DNA from: VRUE01 sp035693025
GTDB lineage: Bacteria; Actinomycetota; Thermoleophilia; Solirubrobacterales; 70-9
Direction: 5' to 3'
Assembly (NCBI GenBank): GCA_035693025.1
Contig: DASSHI010000033.1
Span: forward strand, 1 to 37,076
DNA length: 37,076 nucleotides
The notes under the pieces are model-generated. The model searched no databases. It was not told where the DNA came from and worked only from the letters and a program-made list of their open reading frames with translations. Shown one piece after another: positions 8,372 through 15,585 of this stretch. Within the stretch, counting starts at the first letter, position 1, and each line of letters starts with the position of its first letter. A program made the translations under genes and the position numbers.

Positions 8372-9412
8372 TCAGCTCGGGATGTGGCTTGCCGCGGGAT
8401 GGTCGGCTCCGACGGTACCTAGGATCGTCTCGACGAGAAGGCTAGGGTCTCGCCGGGTCGGAGTGGCGTCGGGGCCGCGCTTCTCGAGCTCGATCGCCCG
8501 GGGGTCGGTCAACGGCCGCAACCGCCCCGATCTGATCAGCGCTTCGTCGACGCCGCCGAGGCGGCCGCCGTAGGTCGTGTAGACGGGGACGCCCAGCGCC
8601 GCCGCCTCGCGATTCATCGTGCCTCCCGCCGAGACGACCAGGTCGGCGAGGGCGACGAGGCTCTGCGCCTCGACCGCGCCCGGAGGAACGATCAGCGAGG
8701 GCAGCGCCAGGCTCTCGACCAGCTCGCGCTGGGCCTGGGTGCGCGGCAGGACGATCGCGTGCACGCCCTCGTCGCTGCCGAGCCGCTGCAGGACCTTGGG
8801 GAAGAGCGGGTTCGACTTGCGGTGGTAGAGCGAGACGTCGGGCGGCGGGCGGACGATCACGACGACGCGCTCGGTGTCGACCGAGAGGCGCCTCAGCGCC
8901 TCGGGGTCGGGCTCGAAGTCGTAGAGGTAGTACTCCTCCTTCAGGCCGGGGTAGGGGAAGAGCTTCTCCGGGCCGACGCCGAAGCGGCGCAGGCGCTCGG
9001 CCGGCACCGAGTCCGGGAACATCACCCGCCTGGCCAGCCGGCAGCCGATCCGGTGCTGGGTGACGGCGTACTCGTAATCGTGCATGTTGGCCTCGGGAAT
9101 GCCGAGCAGCTTGGCCGCGATCGCCAGGTCGTTGGAGCCGTGGGCGAGCGCGAGGTCGAAGGAGCGGCCGCGGCCGAAGCGGACCATCCCCGCCGTGCGC
9201 GCCCCCAGCCGCGCCGCCTTGCGCACCCGCGAGGCGCCGCCGTGGCGGCCGATCGGCGTGTGCTCCATGCCATGCAGCTCGAGCAGCGCCTGCGTCTGCG
9301 CGTAGTCGCGCGAGGTCACCTCGACCGTGTGCCCCTGCGCCCGCAGCCGCTCGATGATCGGCCTCAGGACCAGGACGTGCGCGGGCGCGCTCATGTCCAC
9401 CCAGATCCTCAT
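8372..9412 (-). CDS. DUF354 family protein (predicted glycosyltransferase-like)
   Basis: The 346-residue protein begins MRIWVDMSAPAHVLVLRPI, the hallmark N-terminus of the DUF354 family, whose members resemble GT-B glycosyltransferases of the UDP-GlcNAc 2-epimerase/MurG fold and often lie in archaeal and bacterial polysaccharide loci. The C-terminal half has a typical GT-B nucleotide-binding pattern (LVALADLVVSAGGTMNREAAALGVPVYTTYGG, here split by me as ADLVVSAGGTMNREAAALG then VPVYTTYGG). No signal peptide or membrane helix is evident. The start ATG at 9412 lies only 7 nt from a 112-bp hairpin element and has no clear Shine-Dalgarno sequence. Function within the glycan locus is inferred. Confidence 0.85.
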   Translation of the reverse strand: MRIWVDMSAPAHVLVLRPIIERLRAQGHTVEVTSRDYAQTQALLELHGMEHTPIGRHGGASRVRKAARLGARTAGMVRFGRGRSFDLALAHGSNDLAIAAKLLGIPEANMHDYEYAVTQHRIGCRLARRVMFPDSVPAERLRRFGVGPEKLFPYPGLKEEYYLYDFEPDPEALRRLSVDTERVVVIVRPPPDVSLYHRKSNPLFPKVLQRLGSDEGVHAIVLPRTQAQRELVESLALPSLIVPPGAVEAQSLVALADLVVSAGGTMNREAAALGVPVYTTYGGRLGGVDEALIRSGRLRPLTDPRAIELEKRGPDATPTRRDPSLLVETILGTVGADHPAASHIPS

Positions 9413-9419
9413 GACTCGC

Positions 9420-9531
9420 GGCCGATCCCGGCAGGGGTTCCACTTAACTTTTTCGAGCCGCGGTTTGCGGCTGCCGCCCGGTGCTTAGCCGCGAAAAAGT
9501 ACAAGACGTTTCACCCCTGCCGGGATCGGCC
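9420..9531 (-). repeat. Long-hairpin element, family A copy 1
   Basis: The outer stem has 19 perfect base pairs (9420-9438 with 9513-9531). An asymmetric internal loop follows: 8 nt at 9439-9446 and 12 nt at 9501-9512. The inner stem has 9 bp (9447-9455 with 9492-9500, ACTTTTTCG/CGAAAAAGT), and the 36-nt terminal loop contains its own 6-bp hairpin (9456-9472). It starts directly at the glyA stop codon and ends 7 nt before the DUF354 start. On the minus strand it reads in the same orientation as copies 2 and 3 on the plus strand. Confidence 0.95.
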
Positions 9532-10812
9532 TCAGGCGGTGGCGGGGACGAGGTCGGGATAGAGCGGGTAGCGATCCATCAGGGCCTTGGTCCGCTCCGC
9601 CAGAGCTTGCTTCTCCACCTCGAAGTCAGGGCCGAGGGCGGTGGCGATCACGGTGGCGATCTCGGTGAGGTCCTCCTCGACCAGGCCGCGGGTGGTCAGC
9701 GCCGGGGTGCCGATACGCAGGCCGGAGGGGTTCATCGGGGGGCGCTCGTCGAAGGGGATCGCGTTGCGGTTGACGGTGATCCCGACCGCCTCGAGCCGCT
9801 CCTCGGCGGTCTTGCCGTCGAGGCCGCTCGGCGTCAGGTCGACCAGCACGAGGTGGACGTCGGTGCCGCCGGTCAGCACCGGCACGCCGCCGGCTTCCAA
9901 CCCGGCGGCGAGCGCTTGGGCGTTGGCGATCGTCTGCCGCTGGCGCTCGCGGAACGGCTCGCTTGCCGCGATCCGCATCGCCACGGCCTTGGCCGCGATC
10001 GTGTGCATCAGCGGCCCACCCTGCTGGCCGGGGAAGATCGCTTTGTCGATCGCTTTTGCGTGCTCCTCGCGGCTGAGGATCATGCCGCTGCGGGGGCCGC
10101 AGAGCGTCTTGTGGATCGTCGTCGTGACGACGTCGGCGTGCTCGACCGGGTTGGGATGCTCGCCGGCGGCGACCAGACCTGCGAAGTGGGCCATGTCGAC
10201 CATCAGCCTGGCGCCGATCGAGTCGGCGATCGCGCGGAAGGCGGCGAAGTCGAGCCGGCGCGGGTAGGCGGACCAGCCGGCGACGATCAGCTTCGGCCTG
10301 TGCTCGTGGGCGAGCCGCTCGACCTCCTCCATGTCGACCCGCAGATCCTCGCGGCTGACGTGGTAGGCGACGACCTCGTACAGCTTGCCCGAGACGTTGA
10401 GCTTCATCCCATGGGTCAGGTGGCCGCCGTGGTCGAGAGCCAGGCCCATGATCGTGTCGCCCGGCTCGATCAGCGCCATGTAGGCGGCGTTGTTGGCCTG
10501 GGCGCCGGCGTGCGGCTGGACGTTGGCGTGCTCGGCGCCGAACAGCTCCCTGGCGCGGTCGATCGCCAGCTGCTCGGCGACGTCGACCTCCTCGCAACCG
10601 CCGTAGTAGCGCTTGCCGGGATAGCCCTCGGCGTACTTGTTGGTCAGCACCGAGCCGACCGCTTCCAGCACCGCCTGGGGCACGAAGTTCTCCGAGGCGA
10701 TCATCTCCAGCGTCCCCTGCTGGCGCCGCAACTCGGCGTCGAGCACGGCGGAGATCTCCGGATCGACCTCGGAAAGGGGTGCCGCCTGGAGGTTTTCGGG
10801 TAGGTCCGTCAC
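9532..10812 (-). CDS. glyA: Serine hydroxymethyltransferase
   Basis: PLP enzyme interconverting serine and glycine with tetrahydrofolate, the main source of one-carbon units. The 426-residue product (from GTG at 10812) has the usual length. Visible landmarks are MIASENFVP (38-46), the EGYPGKRYYGG segment (62-72) and the PLP lysine Lys235 in TTTIHKTLCGPRSG. The GTG start is chosen because it gives the normal distance to the EMIASENF motif; the open frame upstream is antisense noise over the divergent lysyl-oxidase-like gene. No glycine riboswitch fits in the 42-nt divergent gap. The stop codon abuts a long-hairpin element. Confidence 0.97.
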   Translation of the reverse strand: MTDLPENLQAAPLSEVDPEISAVLDAELRRQQGTLEMIASENFVPQAVLEAVGSVLTNKYAEGYPGKRYYGGCEEVDVAEQLAIDRARELFGAEHANVQPHAGAQANNAAYMALIEPGDTIMGLALDHGGHLTHGMKLNVSGKLYEVVAYHVSREDLRVDMEEVERLAHEHRPKLIVAGWSAYPRRLDFAAFRAIADSIGARLMVDMAHFAGLVAAGEHPNPVEHADVVTTTIHKTLCGPRSGMILSREEHAKAIDKAIFPGQQGGPLMHTIAAKAVAMRIAASEPFRERQRQTIANAQALAAGLEAGGVPVLTGGTDVHLVLVDLTPSGLDGKTAEERLEAVGITVNRNAIPFDERPPMNPSGLRIGTPALTTRGLVEEDLTEIATVIATALGPDFEVEKQALAERTKALMDRYPLYPDLVPATA

Positions 10813-10854
10813 CGTGCAGCGACGATACCAACGGCTCGGGATAGCCTGCCACCG

Positions 10855-11613
10855 GTGAAGGTCCCCGCAACCCTCGCGATCGCCGCCCTGGCGCTGCTCT
10901 CGCTCGTGCCGGCGGCTGCGGCGAGGACTGCCAATCCCTGCGAAGGCCCCGAAGCGCGCCGCCTGCTCTGCCCCGACCTGCGGATCGGCAGGCCGTCGGA
11001 AATCTACGCGGACAGCTACGACGGCAAGCTCCTCCTGCGGGCGACGAGCGACGTCGAGAGCCGCGGCAAGGGGCCGATGGAGCTGCGCGGCCATCGCGAC
11101 GGCTGGCACACGATGCGGGTCAACGAGCGCATCCACCGCAAGGGCGGCGGCCGGCTCGTCCTGCGCACCGGCGCGACCCTGCACTTCACCGACGTCGGCA
11201 GCTACTTCGGCGGCTCCTATTGGAAGGTGCACCAGCTCGCCCGCTTCGAGCTGCGCCGGGTCGGCCCCCAGGGCGACGTCGGGCCGGTGATCCGCACCGG
11301 CCCGAAGCTCAACTACTGCCTGCGCGACCTCGAGCGCACCCGCCCGGGCAAGCGCTCGCCGCACGTCCGCCACTACCCCGGCTGCGACCAGGACCCCTAC
11401 ACCAAGGCGGTGACGCTCGGCACCTCGGTCGGCTGGTCGGACATCTACCCCGCCGACTACGACAAGCAGTGGATAGACGTCACCGGCCTGCGCGGCTGCT
11501 TCCTCTTCACGATGACCGTCGACCCGAAGCAGCTGCTCTTCGAGTCGAACGAGAACGACAACAGCTCACACCGGCTCGTCCGGCTTCCCTACCACGGCCA
11601 GCCGGGCTGCTAG
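10855..11613 (+). CDS. Secreted lysyl-oxidase-like protein with incomplete copper site
   Basis: The 252-residue product starts with a clear signal peptide (residues 1-23, ending AAAARTA). The C-terminal half resembles the lysyl oxidase domain (PF01186). GWSDIYPADYDKQWIDVTG (193-211) matches the eukaryotic YDTYxADIDCQWIDIT block that contains the quinone-precursor tyrosine, here Tyr198. GPKLNYCLRD supplies a lysine (Lys151) at the cofactor cross-link position. The copper-binding HxHxH motif is not intact: the aligned segment WKVHQLARFEL keeps one histidine (His126). The protein may be a non-catalytic relative or may bind copper differently. Start GTG at 10855. Its 3' end overlaps tsaC tail-to-tail by 48 bp. 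Confidence 0.75.
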   Translation: MKVPATLAIAALALLSLVPAAAARTANPCEGPEARRLLCPDLRIGRPSEIYADSYDGKLLLRATSDVESRGKGPMELRGHRDGWHTMRVNERIHRKGGGRLVLRTGATLHFTDVGSYFGGSYWKVHQLARFELRRVGPQGDVGPVIRTGPKLNYCLRDLERTRPGKRSPHVRHYPGCDQDPYTKAVTLGTSVGWSDIYPADYDKQWIDVTGLRGCFLFTMTVDPKQLLFESNENDNSSHRLVRLPYHGQPGC

Positions 11614-12219
11614 GTCGCCGCCGGAGAGGCCGCCCTCGCGCAGGACCGTCCACCCGCCGTCTGCGTCGAAGCCGGTCAGGTCGACCACGGTCGAGGGCAG
11701 GCCGGTCAGCTCGCCCCCGTCGATCGCCAGGTCGGCCGCGTCGACGATCGGCGCCGGGACGTCCTCGAACCGCGACGGCGCCGGCTCGCCGCTGACGTTG
11801 GCCGAGGTCTGGAAGAGCGGGCACATCGCGCCGGCCAGCGGGCCGCCGATCAGGCGGACGCCGAGCCGGGTGCGATCCTCGCGGCAGGCGAGCGGATAGC
11901 GGCCTTCGGGGTTGGCGACGACCAGCGTCACCGGCCCGGGCAGCAGCGCAGCGGCGGCAAGCCGGGTGCGCGGCCCGAGCCCCGCGACCAGCTCGCGCAT
12001 CGCCAGCGGCGAGAAGTACATGACCGCCGAGGGCTTGCCGTCGTCGCGTCCCTTGATCCGATGGATCCGCCCGATCGCCGCGGCGTCGAGCGGGTCGCAG
12101 GCGAGGCCATAGAGCCCGTCGGCGGGGAAGACCGCGACCCCGCCCGAGGCGACCGTCCGCTCGAGGGCCGCCCGCGCAGCCTCTGCACCATCCCGCTCGA
12201 TCGAGACGATCTCGCTCAT
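11566..12219 (-). CDS. tsaC: L-threonylcarbamoyladenylate synthase (TsaC/Sua5/YrdC family)
   Basis: Makes threonylcarbamoyl-AMP from threonine, bicarbonate and ATP for the t6A37 modification of ANN-decoding tRNAs. The 217-residue protein has the YrdC signatures: FPADGLYGLACDP (near 30-42), KGRDDGKP (binding the threonine carboxylate and ATP) and TSANVSGEPAP. The start is set at ATG 12219, which has an AAGAAGG ribosome-binding site 8 nt upstream; the frame is open further but runs through a hairpin. There is no C-terminal Sua5 domain, so it is the short TsaC type. It follows prmC, a common pairing of translation-factor modification genes. Confidence 0.93.
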   Translation of the reverse strand: MSEIVSIERDGAEAARAALERTVASGGVAVFPADGLYGLACDPLDAAAIGRIHRIKGRDDGKPSAVMYFSPLAMRELVAGLGPRTRLAAAALLPGPVTLVVANPEGRYPLACREDRTRLGVRLIGGPLAGAMCPLFQTSANVSGEPAPSRFEDVPAPIVDAADLAIDGGELTGLPSTVVDLTGFDADGGWTVLREGGLSGGDLAARLAVVGKPDEPV

Positions 12220-12234
12220 CGCCGCCTTCTTGCA

Positions 12235-12263
12235 GCTTTCTCCCCCCCATGGTGGGGAAAAGC
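12235..12263. repeat. Short hairpin in the prmC-tsaC junction
   Basis: The stem CCCCA/TGGGG (12245-12249 with 12253-12257, loop TGG) is extended after an asymmetric bulge by GCTTT/AAAGC (12235-12239 with 12259-12263). It sits between two co-directional genes, just upstream of the tsaC ribosome-binding site. It may be a weak processing or attenuation site; there is no U-tract. Confidence 0.5.
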
Positions 12264-12271
12264 GAGCAACA

Positions 12272-13108
12272 TCACCGGGATCCCCAGACGACGCGGGGGA
12301 TGCCGGCGAGATCGGGGCGCGTCTCGACGCCGGCAAAGCCGGCCCGGAAGAGCAGCTCGCTCACCGCCGGGGCCTGGCCGGCGCCGACCTCGAGCGCCAG
12401 AGCCGGCGCCGCGGCCGCGGCAAGCGGGATCGCCGCGCGGATCGTGTCGAGCCCGTCGGGGCCGGCGAGCAGCGCCTCGCGCGGCTCCCACTCGGTCACC
12501 TCCGGCTGCAGGCTCGCCCACTCGCTCTCCGCCACGTAGGGCAGGTTGGCGACGATCAGGTCGAGCGGCGGTGGATCCACCGGCAGCATCGACTCGACGA
12601 ACTCGACCCGACCGGTCAGGCCGAGCCGCGCGGCGTTGGCGCGGGCGACTTCCAGCGCCGCCGCCGAGGTGTCGGTGGCGACCAGCTCGCAACCGGGGAG
12701 CTCATCGGCGACCGCCAGGGCGATCGCGCCCGATCCCGTGCCCATGTCGAGCACCCGCTTGGGCGCCAGCTCCAGCGCAAGCTCGACCAGCAGCTCGGTC
12801 TCCGGCCGCGGCACCAGCACCCGCCGATCGACCTCGAGTTCGATCGAGCGGAACCCCTTGCGGCCGAGGATGTACGCCACCGGCTCCCGCCGCAACCGCC
12901 GCCGCACCGTCTCGCCAAACCTCCGAGCGGCAGCGGCCGGGATACCAGCCTCGGGTTCAGCCGCGAACCGCGCCCGATCCCACCCCGTCGCCTCAGCCAA
13001 CAGCAATTCCGCATCCAAACGCGGGCTCTGGACTCCGACGGCAGACAGGGCGTCAGTGGCGGCCGCCAGGGCATCTCGACTGCTGCTCGTATCAGGTGCG
13101 ATGGCCAC
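12272..13108 (-). CDS. prmC: Release factor glutamine N5-methyltransferase (PrmC/HemK)
   Basis: SAM-dependent methyltransferase that modifies the glutamine of the GGQ motif of release factors; its substrate gene prfA is immediately upstream. The 278 residues comprise an N-terminal helical recognition domain, the conserved RREPVAYILGRKGF linker (73-86), VPRPETELLV, the SAM motif DMGTGSGAIAL (121-131), and the substrate-binding motif, here NLPY (188-191) instead of the usual NPPY. The start is GTG at 13108, 5 nt after a long-hairpin element, with no obvious Shine-Dalgarno sequence outside the hairpin. Identification is firm; the motif change deserves a check. Confidence 0.94.
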   Translation of the reverse strand: MAIAPDTSSSRDALAAATDALSAVGVQSPRLDAELLLAEATGWDRARFAAEPEAGIPAAAARRFGETVRRRLRREPVAYILGRKGFRSIELEVDRRVLVPRPETELLVELALELAPKRVLDMGTGSGAIALAVADELPGCELVATDTSAAALEVARANAARLGLTGRVEFVESMLPVDPPPLDLIVANLPYVAESEWASLQPEVTEWEPREALLAGPDGLDTIRAAIPLAAAAAPALALEVGAGQAPAVSELLFRAGFAGVETRPDLAGIPRVVWGSR

Positions 13109-13113
13109 GCTGA

Positions 13114-13226
13114 GAACCTATCCCGGTAGGGGTGAAACGTCTTGTACCTTTTTGTCGCCTGCCCGGGGCGACAGCTGAACCCAAACCTTCAAAAAGGTTA
13201 AGTGGAACCCCTACCGGGATAGGTTC
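13114..13226 (+). repeat. Long-hairpin element, family A copy 2
   Basis: The outer stem has 20 perfect base pairs (13114-13133 with 13207-13226). The internal loop has 12 nt (13134-13145, GAAACGTCTTGT) and 8 nt (13199-13206, TAAGTGGA). The inner stem has 9 bp (13146-13154 with 13190-13198, ACCTTTTTG/CAAAAAGGT), and the 35-nt terminal loop includes a GTCGCC/GGCGAC hairpin that competes for one inner-stem base. It overlaps the prfA stop codon by 2 bases and ends 5 nt before the prmC start. Its orientation is opposite to that of the surrounding minus-strand genes. Confidence 0.95.
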
Positions 13227-14286
13227 AGACTGCGGCCGTCTCGAGGCGTTGCCGCTTCTCCTCGGCCGCCAGAGCATCCGTGAACTCGGATAAACCCCCG
13301 GCCAGGACGGCTTCGATGTTGTGCGAGGTCAGCTTGATCCGATGGTCGGTGACGCGGCCCTGCGGGAAGTTGTAGGTGCGGACCTTCTCCGAGCGCTCGC
13401 CGCTGCCGACCTGGGCCTTGCGCTCGGCCGCAACCTTCGCCTGCTGCTCGGCCAGCTCGCGCTCGTACAGGCGCGCCCGCAGCACCCGCATCGCCTTGTC
13501 GCGGTTCTGCAGCTGGGACTTCTCGTCCTGCATCGAGACGACGATGCCGCTCGGCTTGTGCGTGATCCGCACCGCGGAATCGGTCGTGTTGACCGACTGG
13601 CCACCCGGCCCGGAGGAGCGGTAGACGTCGATCTGCAGGTCGTTCTGGTCGACCTCGACCTCGACCTCCTCGGCCTCGGGCAGCACGGCGACGGTCGCGG
13701 TCGAGGTGTGGATACGGCCCTGGGACTCGGTCTCGGGCACCCGTTGCACGCGGTGCGTGCCTCCCTCGTACTTGAAGATCGAATAGGCGCCCTCCCCCTT
13801 GATCGCGAAGGTCACCTCCTTGAAGCCGCCGACCTCGGCCGCCGACTGGGAGAGCACCTCGGTCGCGAAGCCACGCTCCTCGGCGTAGCGGGTGAGCATC
13901 TTGTAGAGGTCGCCGGCGAACAGCGCCGCCTCGTCCCCCCCGGTCCCGGCGCGGATCTCGACGAGGACGTTCTTAGCGTCGTTGGGGTCGCGCTCGACCA
14001 TCGCCAGCCGGATCTCCTCTTCGATCTCCTCCAGCCGCCCCGGCGCCTCCTCGACCAGCTTGCGCAACTCGGCGTCCTCGCCCTCCTCGAGCAGCTCCCG
14101 CGCCCCCTCGAGATCGTCCCTCAGCGTCCGGTACTCCCCGACCAGCCTGCGCGCGGGCTCGAGCTCCCGGTATTCCCGCCCGACCTCGGCATACCGCTGC
14201 CGGTCGCCGATTACGGAGGGGTCCGACATCAGCTCCTCCAGCTCGGAGAACCTGGCCTCGATCTGCTCGACGAGCGCCTCGATCAT
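13225..14286 (-). CDS. prfA: Peptide chain release factor 1
   Basis: Class I release factor reading UAA and UAG. The 353 residues show the acidic, coiled N-terminal domain, the anticodon-like tripeptide PET (184-186, in RVPETESQGR), the catalytic GGQ (228-230, in SSGPGGQSVNTTDSAVR) and the C-terminal RTYNFPQGRVTDHRI block. The RF1-type P-x-T tripeptide distinguishes it from RF2 (SPF). It begins ATG at 14286, close behind the DUF1385 gene, and is followed by its methyltransferase prmC. Confidence 0.97.
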   Translation of the reverse strand: MIEALVEQIEARFSELEELMSDPSVIGDRQRYAEVGREYRELEPARRLVGEYRTLRDDLEGARELLEEGEDAELRKLVEEAPGRLEEIEEEIRLAMVERDPNDAKNVLVEIRAGTGGDEAALFAGDLYKMLTRYAEERGFATEVLSQSAAEVGGFKEVTFAIKGEGAYSIFKYEGGTHRVQRVPETESQGRIHTSTATVAVLPEAEEVEVEVDQNDLQIDVYRSSGPGGQSVNTTDSAVRITHKPSGIVVSMQDEKSQLQNRDKAMRVLRARLYERELAEQQAKVAAERKAQVGSGERSEKVRTYNFPQGRVTDHRIKLTSHNIEAVLAGGLSEFTDALAAEEKRQRLETAAV

Positions 14287-14306
14287 GCCGTCAGCTTACG
14301 GCGAAG

Positions 14307-15317
14307 CTAGGCGACGATCTCGATCGGCGACTCCCCGGCGGCGGCCGGGGTCTCCTCGGCCAGCACCTTCTCCAGCGAGGCGATCGCCACCGCGAGCTGA
14401 TCTTCGTCAGGCTCGCGCGTGGTCAGGTTCTGCAGCATCAGGCCCGGCCACATCACCGCCCGCACCCAGCGTTTGCGCCGGTTTTTGCCCGCCCACTTGA
14501 TCACCTCGTAGGAGAGGCCGGCGATCAACGGGATGCCGAGGATGCGCGAGGCGACGAGCCAGTACCAGGCCGGCAGCCCGATCGGGGCGAAGACGAAGAT
14601 CCCCAGCACCATCACGATCAGCAGGAAGCTGGTGCCGCAGCGCGGGTGCAGGCGCGAGTAGAGCTTCGCCCGCGCGGGAACCAGCTCGTCTTCGGCCTCA
14701 TAACAGGAGATCGTCTTGTGCTCGGCGCCGTGGTACTCGAAGACCCGGCGCAGGTCGGACAGGCGGCTGATCGCGGCGATGTAGGCGATGAAGATCCCGG
14801 TGCGCAGCAGGCCCTCGATCAACCAGAAGAGCAGGGGCGAGCCGAGCCGGCCCTTGATCAGGCTGGTCAGCCCGACGGGGACGACGAAGAAGAGCCCGAT
14901 CGCCAGGGCCATCGAGAGGACGATCGTCAGGCCCCAGACGAAGCCGCCGATCTCCTCTTTCTCTCCCTCCTCGTCGGCCTCCATCTGAGCGTTGGCGGAG
15001 ATCGCCAGGGCGCGGAAGCCGATCTTCAGCGACTCGCCGAGGGCGACGACGCCGCGGATCACCGGCACCCGCCAGAGGCGGTGCCGCCTGGCCCACGGCA
15101 CCAGCGCTTCGGAGCTCAGCTCGATCTGTCCCTCCGGGTTGCGGACGGCGACGGCCCAGGTCGAGACGCCGCGCATCATCACTCCCTCGAGCACCGCCTG
15201 CCCGCCGACCGGCGCGTCGCGTTTGGCGACCAGCGCGCCATCGGGCATGCGCAGCGGATCGGCCCCGTTGGCGGAGGCGGACTCGGTCGACTGCGGAGAG
15301 ACTGTCTCCGCGCCCAT
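14307..15317 (-). CDS. DUF1385 family membrane protein (YqhQ-like)
   Basis: The 336-residue protein carries the DUF1385 hallmarks: the start of the conserved region GGQAVLEGVMMRG, followed by VRNPEGQIEL, and the central motif YHGAEHKTISCYE with HPRCGTSFLLIVM. About four to five hydrophobic helices lie in two blocks. The start ATG at 15317 lies 5 nt after the rpmE stop; a longer open frame upstream only overlaps rpmE. The family has no established biochemical role. Its place between rpmE and prfA is a conserved feature of several Gram-positive phyla, suggesting a link to ribosome or membrane homeostasis (inference). Confidence 0.9.
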   Translation of the reverse strand: MGAETVSPQSTESASANGADPLRMPDGALVAKRDAPVGGQAVLEGVMMRGVSTWAVAVRNPEGQIELSSEALVPWARRHRLWRVPVIRGVVALGESLKIGFRALAISANAQMEADEEGEKEEIGGFVWGLTIVLSMALAIGLFFVVPVGLTSLIKGRLGSPLLFWLIEGLLRTGIFIAYIAAISRLSDLRRVFEYHGAEHKTISCYEAEDELVPARAKLYSRLHPRCGTSFLLIVMVLGIFVFAPIGLPAWYWLVASRILGIPLIAGLSYEVIKWAGKNRRKRWVRAVMWPGLMLQNLTTREPDEDQLAVAIASLEKVLAEETPAAAGESPIEIVA

Positions 15318-15322
15318 GGCCC

Positions 15323-15538
15323 TTAGCGGGTGGCCTTGGCGTGCTTGGCGGCGCGGCGTTGGAACCGCTCGACCCGTCCGCCGGTGTCGACGAGCTTCTG
15401 CTTGCCGGTGTAGAACGGGTGGCACTCCGAGCAGAGCTCGACGTGCAGATCCGCCTCCGTGGAGCGGGTGTAGAACTGGTTGCCGCACGAGCAATGCACG
15501 TTGGCGAGTTGGTAGTCGGGGTGAATTCCTGCCTTCAT
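15323..15538 (-). CDS. rpmE: 50S ribosomal protein L31, zinc-binding (C+) type
   Basis: The 71-residue protein contains MKAGIHPDYQ at the N-terminus and four cysteines (Cys16, Cys18, Cys36, Cys39) that form the zinc site of the C+ paralogue, followed by the signature HPFYTGKQK. Such C+ forms are replaced by C- paralogues under zinc limitation in many actinobacteria; no C- copy is seen here. It begins the minus-strand translation gene run and is divergent from the GGDEF gene, with only 47 bp between the two starts. Confidence 0.96.
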   Translation of the reverse strand: MKAGIHPDYQLANVHCSCGNQFYTRSTEADLHVELCSECHPFYTGKQKLVDTGGRVERFQRRAAKHAKATR

Positions 15539-15585
15539 CGTCCCCCAAGTCTAGAGAAGTGCGCAAGCGCTGCCGATAGCTGGGT

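Noticed and set aside
9420..9531. Simple MITE or insertion-sequence remnant with terminal inverted repeats
   Set aside because: No target-site duplication is visible at any of the three copies, and the outer arms differ between copies while still pairing. It remains possible and is listed as the main refutation route.
10813..11373. N-terminal extension of the glyA frame by about 187 codons
   Set aside because: The extension is antisense to the secreted lysyl-oxidase-like gene and has no serine hydroxymethyltransferase homology; the normal N-terminus is reached at 10812.
12235..12263. A start for tsaC upstream of the hairpin
   Set aside because: A good ribosome-binding site precedes ATG 12219, and the residues encoded further upstream arise from the palindrome and the prmC end.
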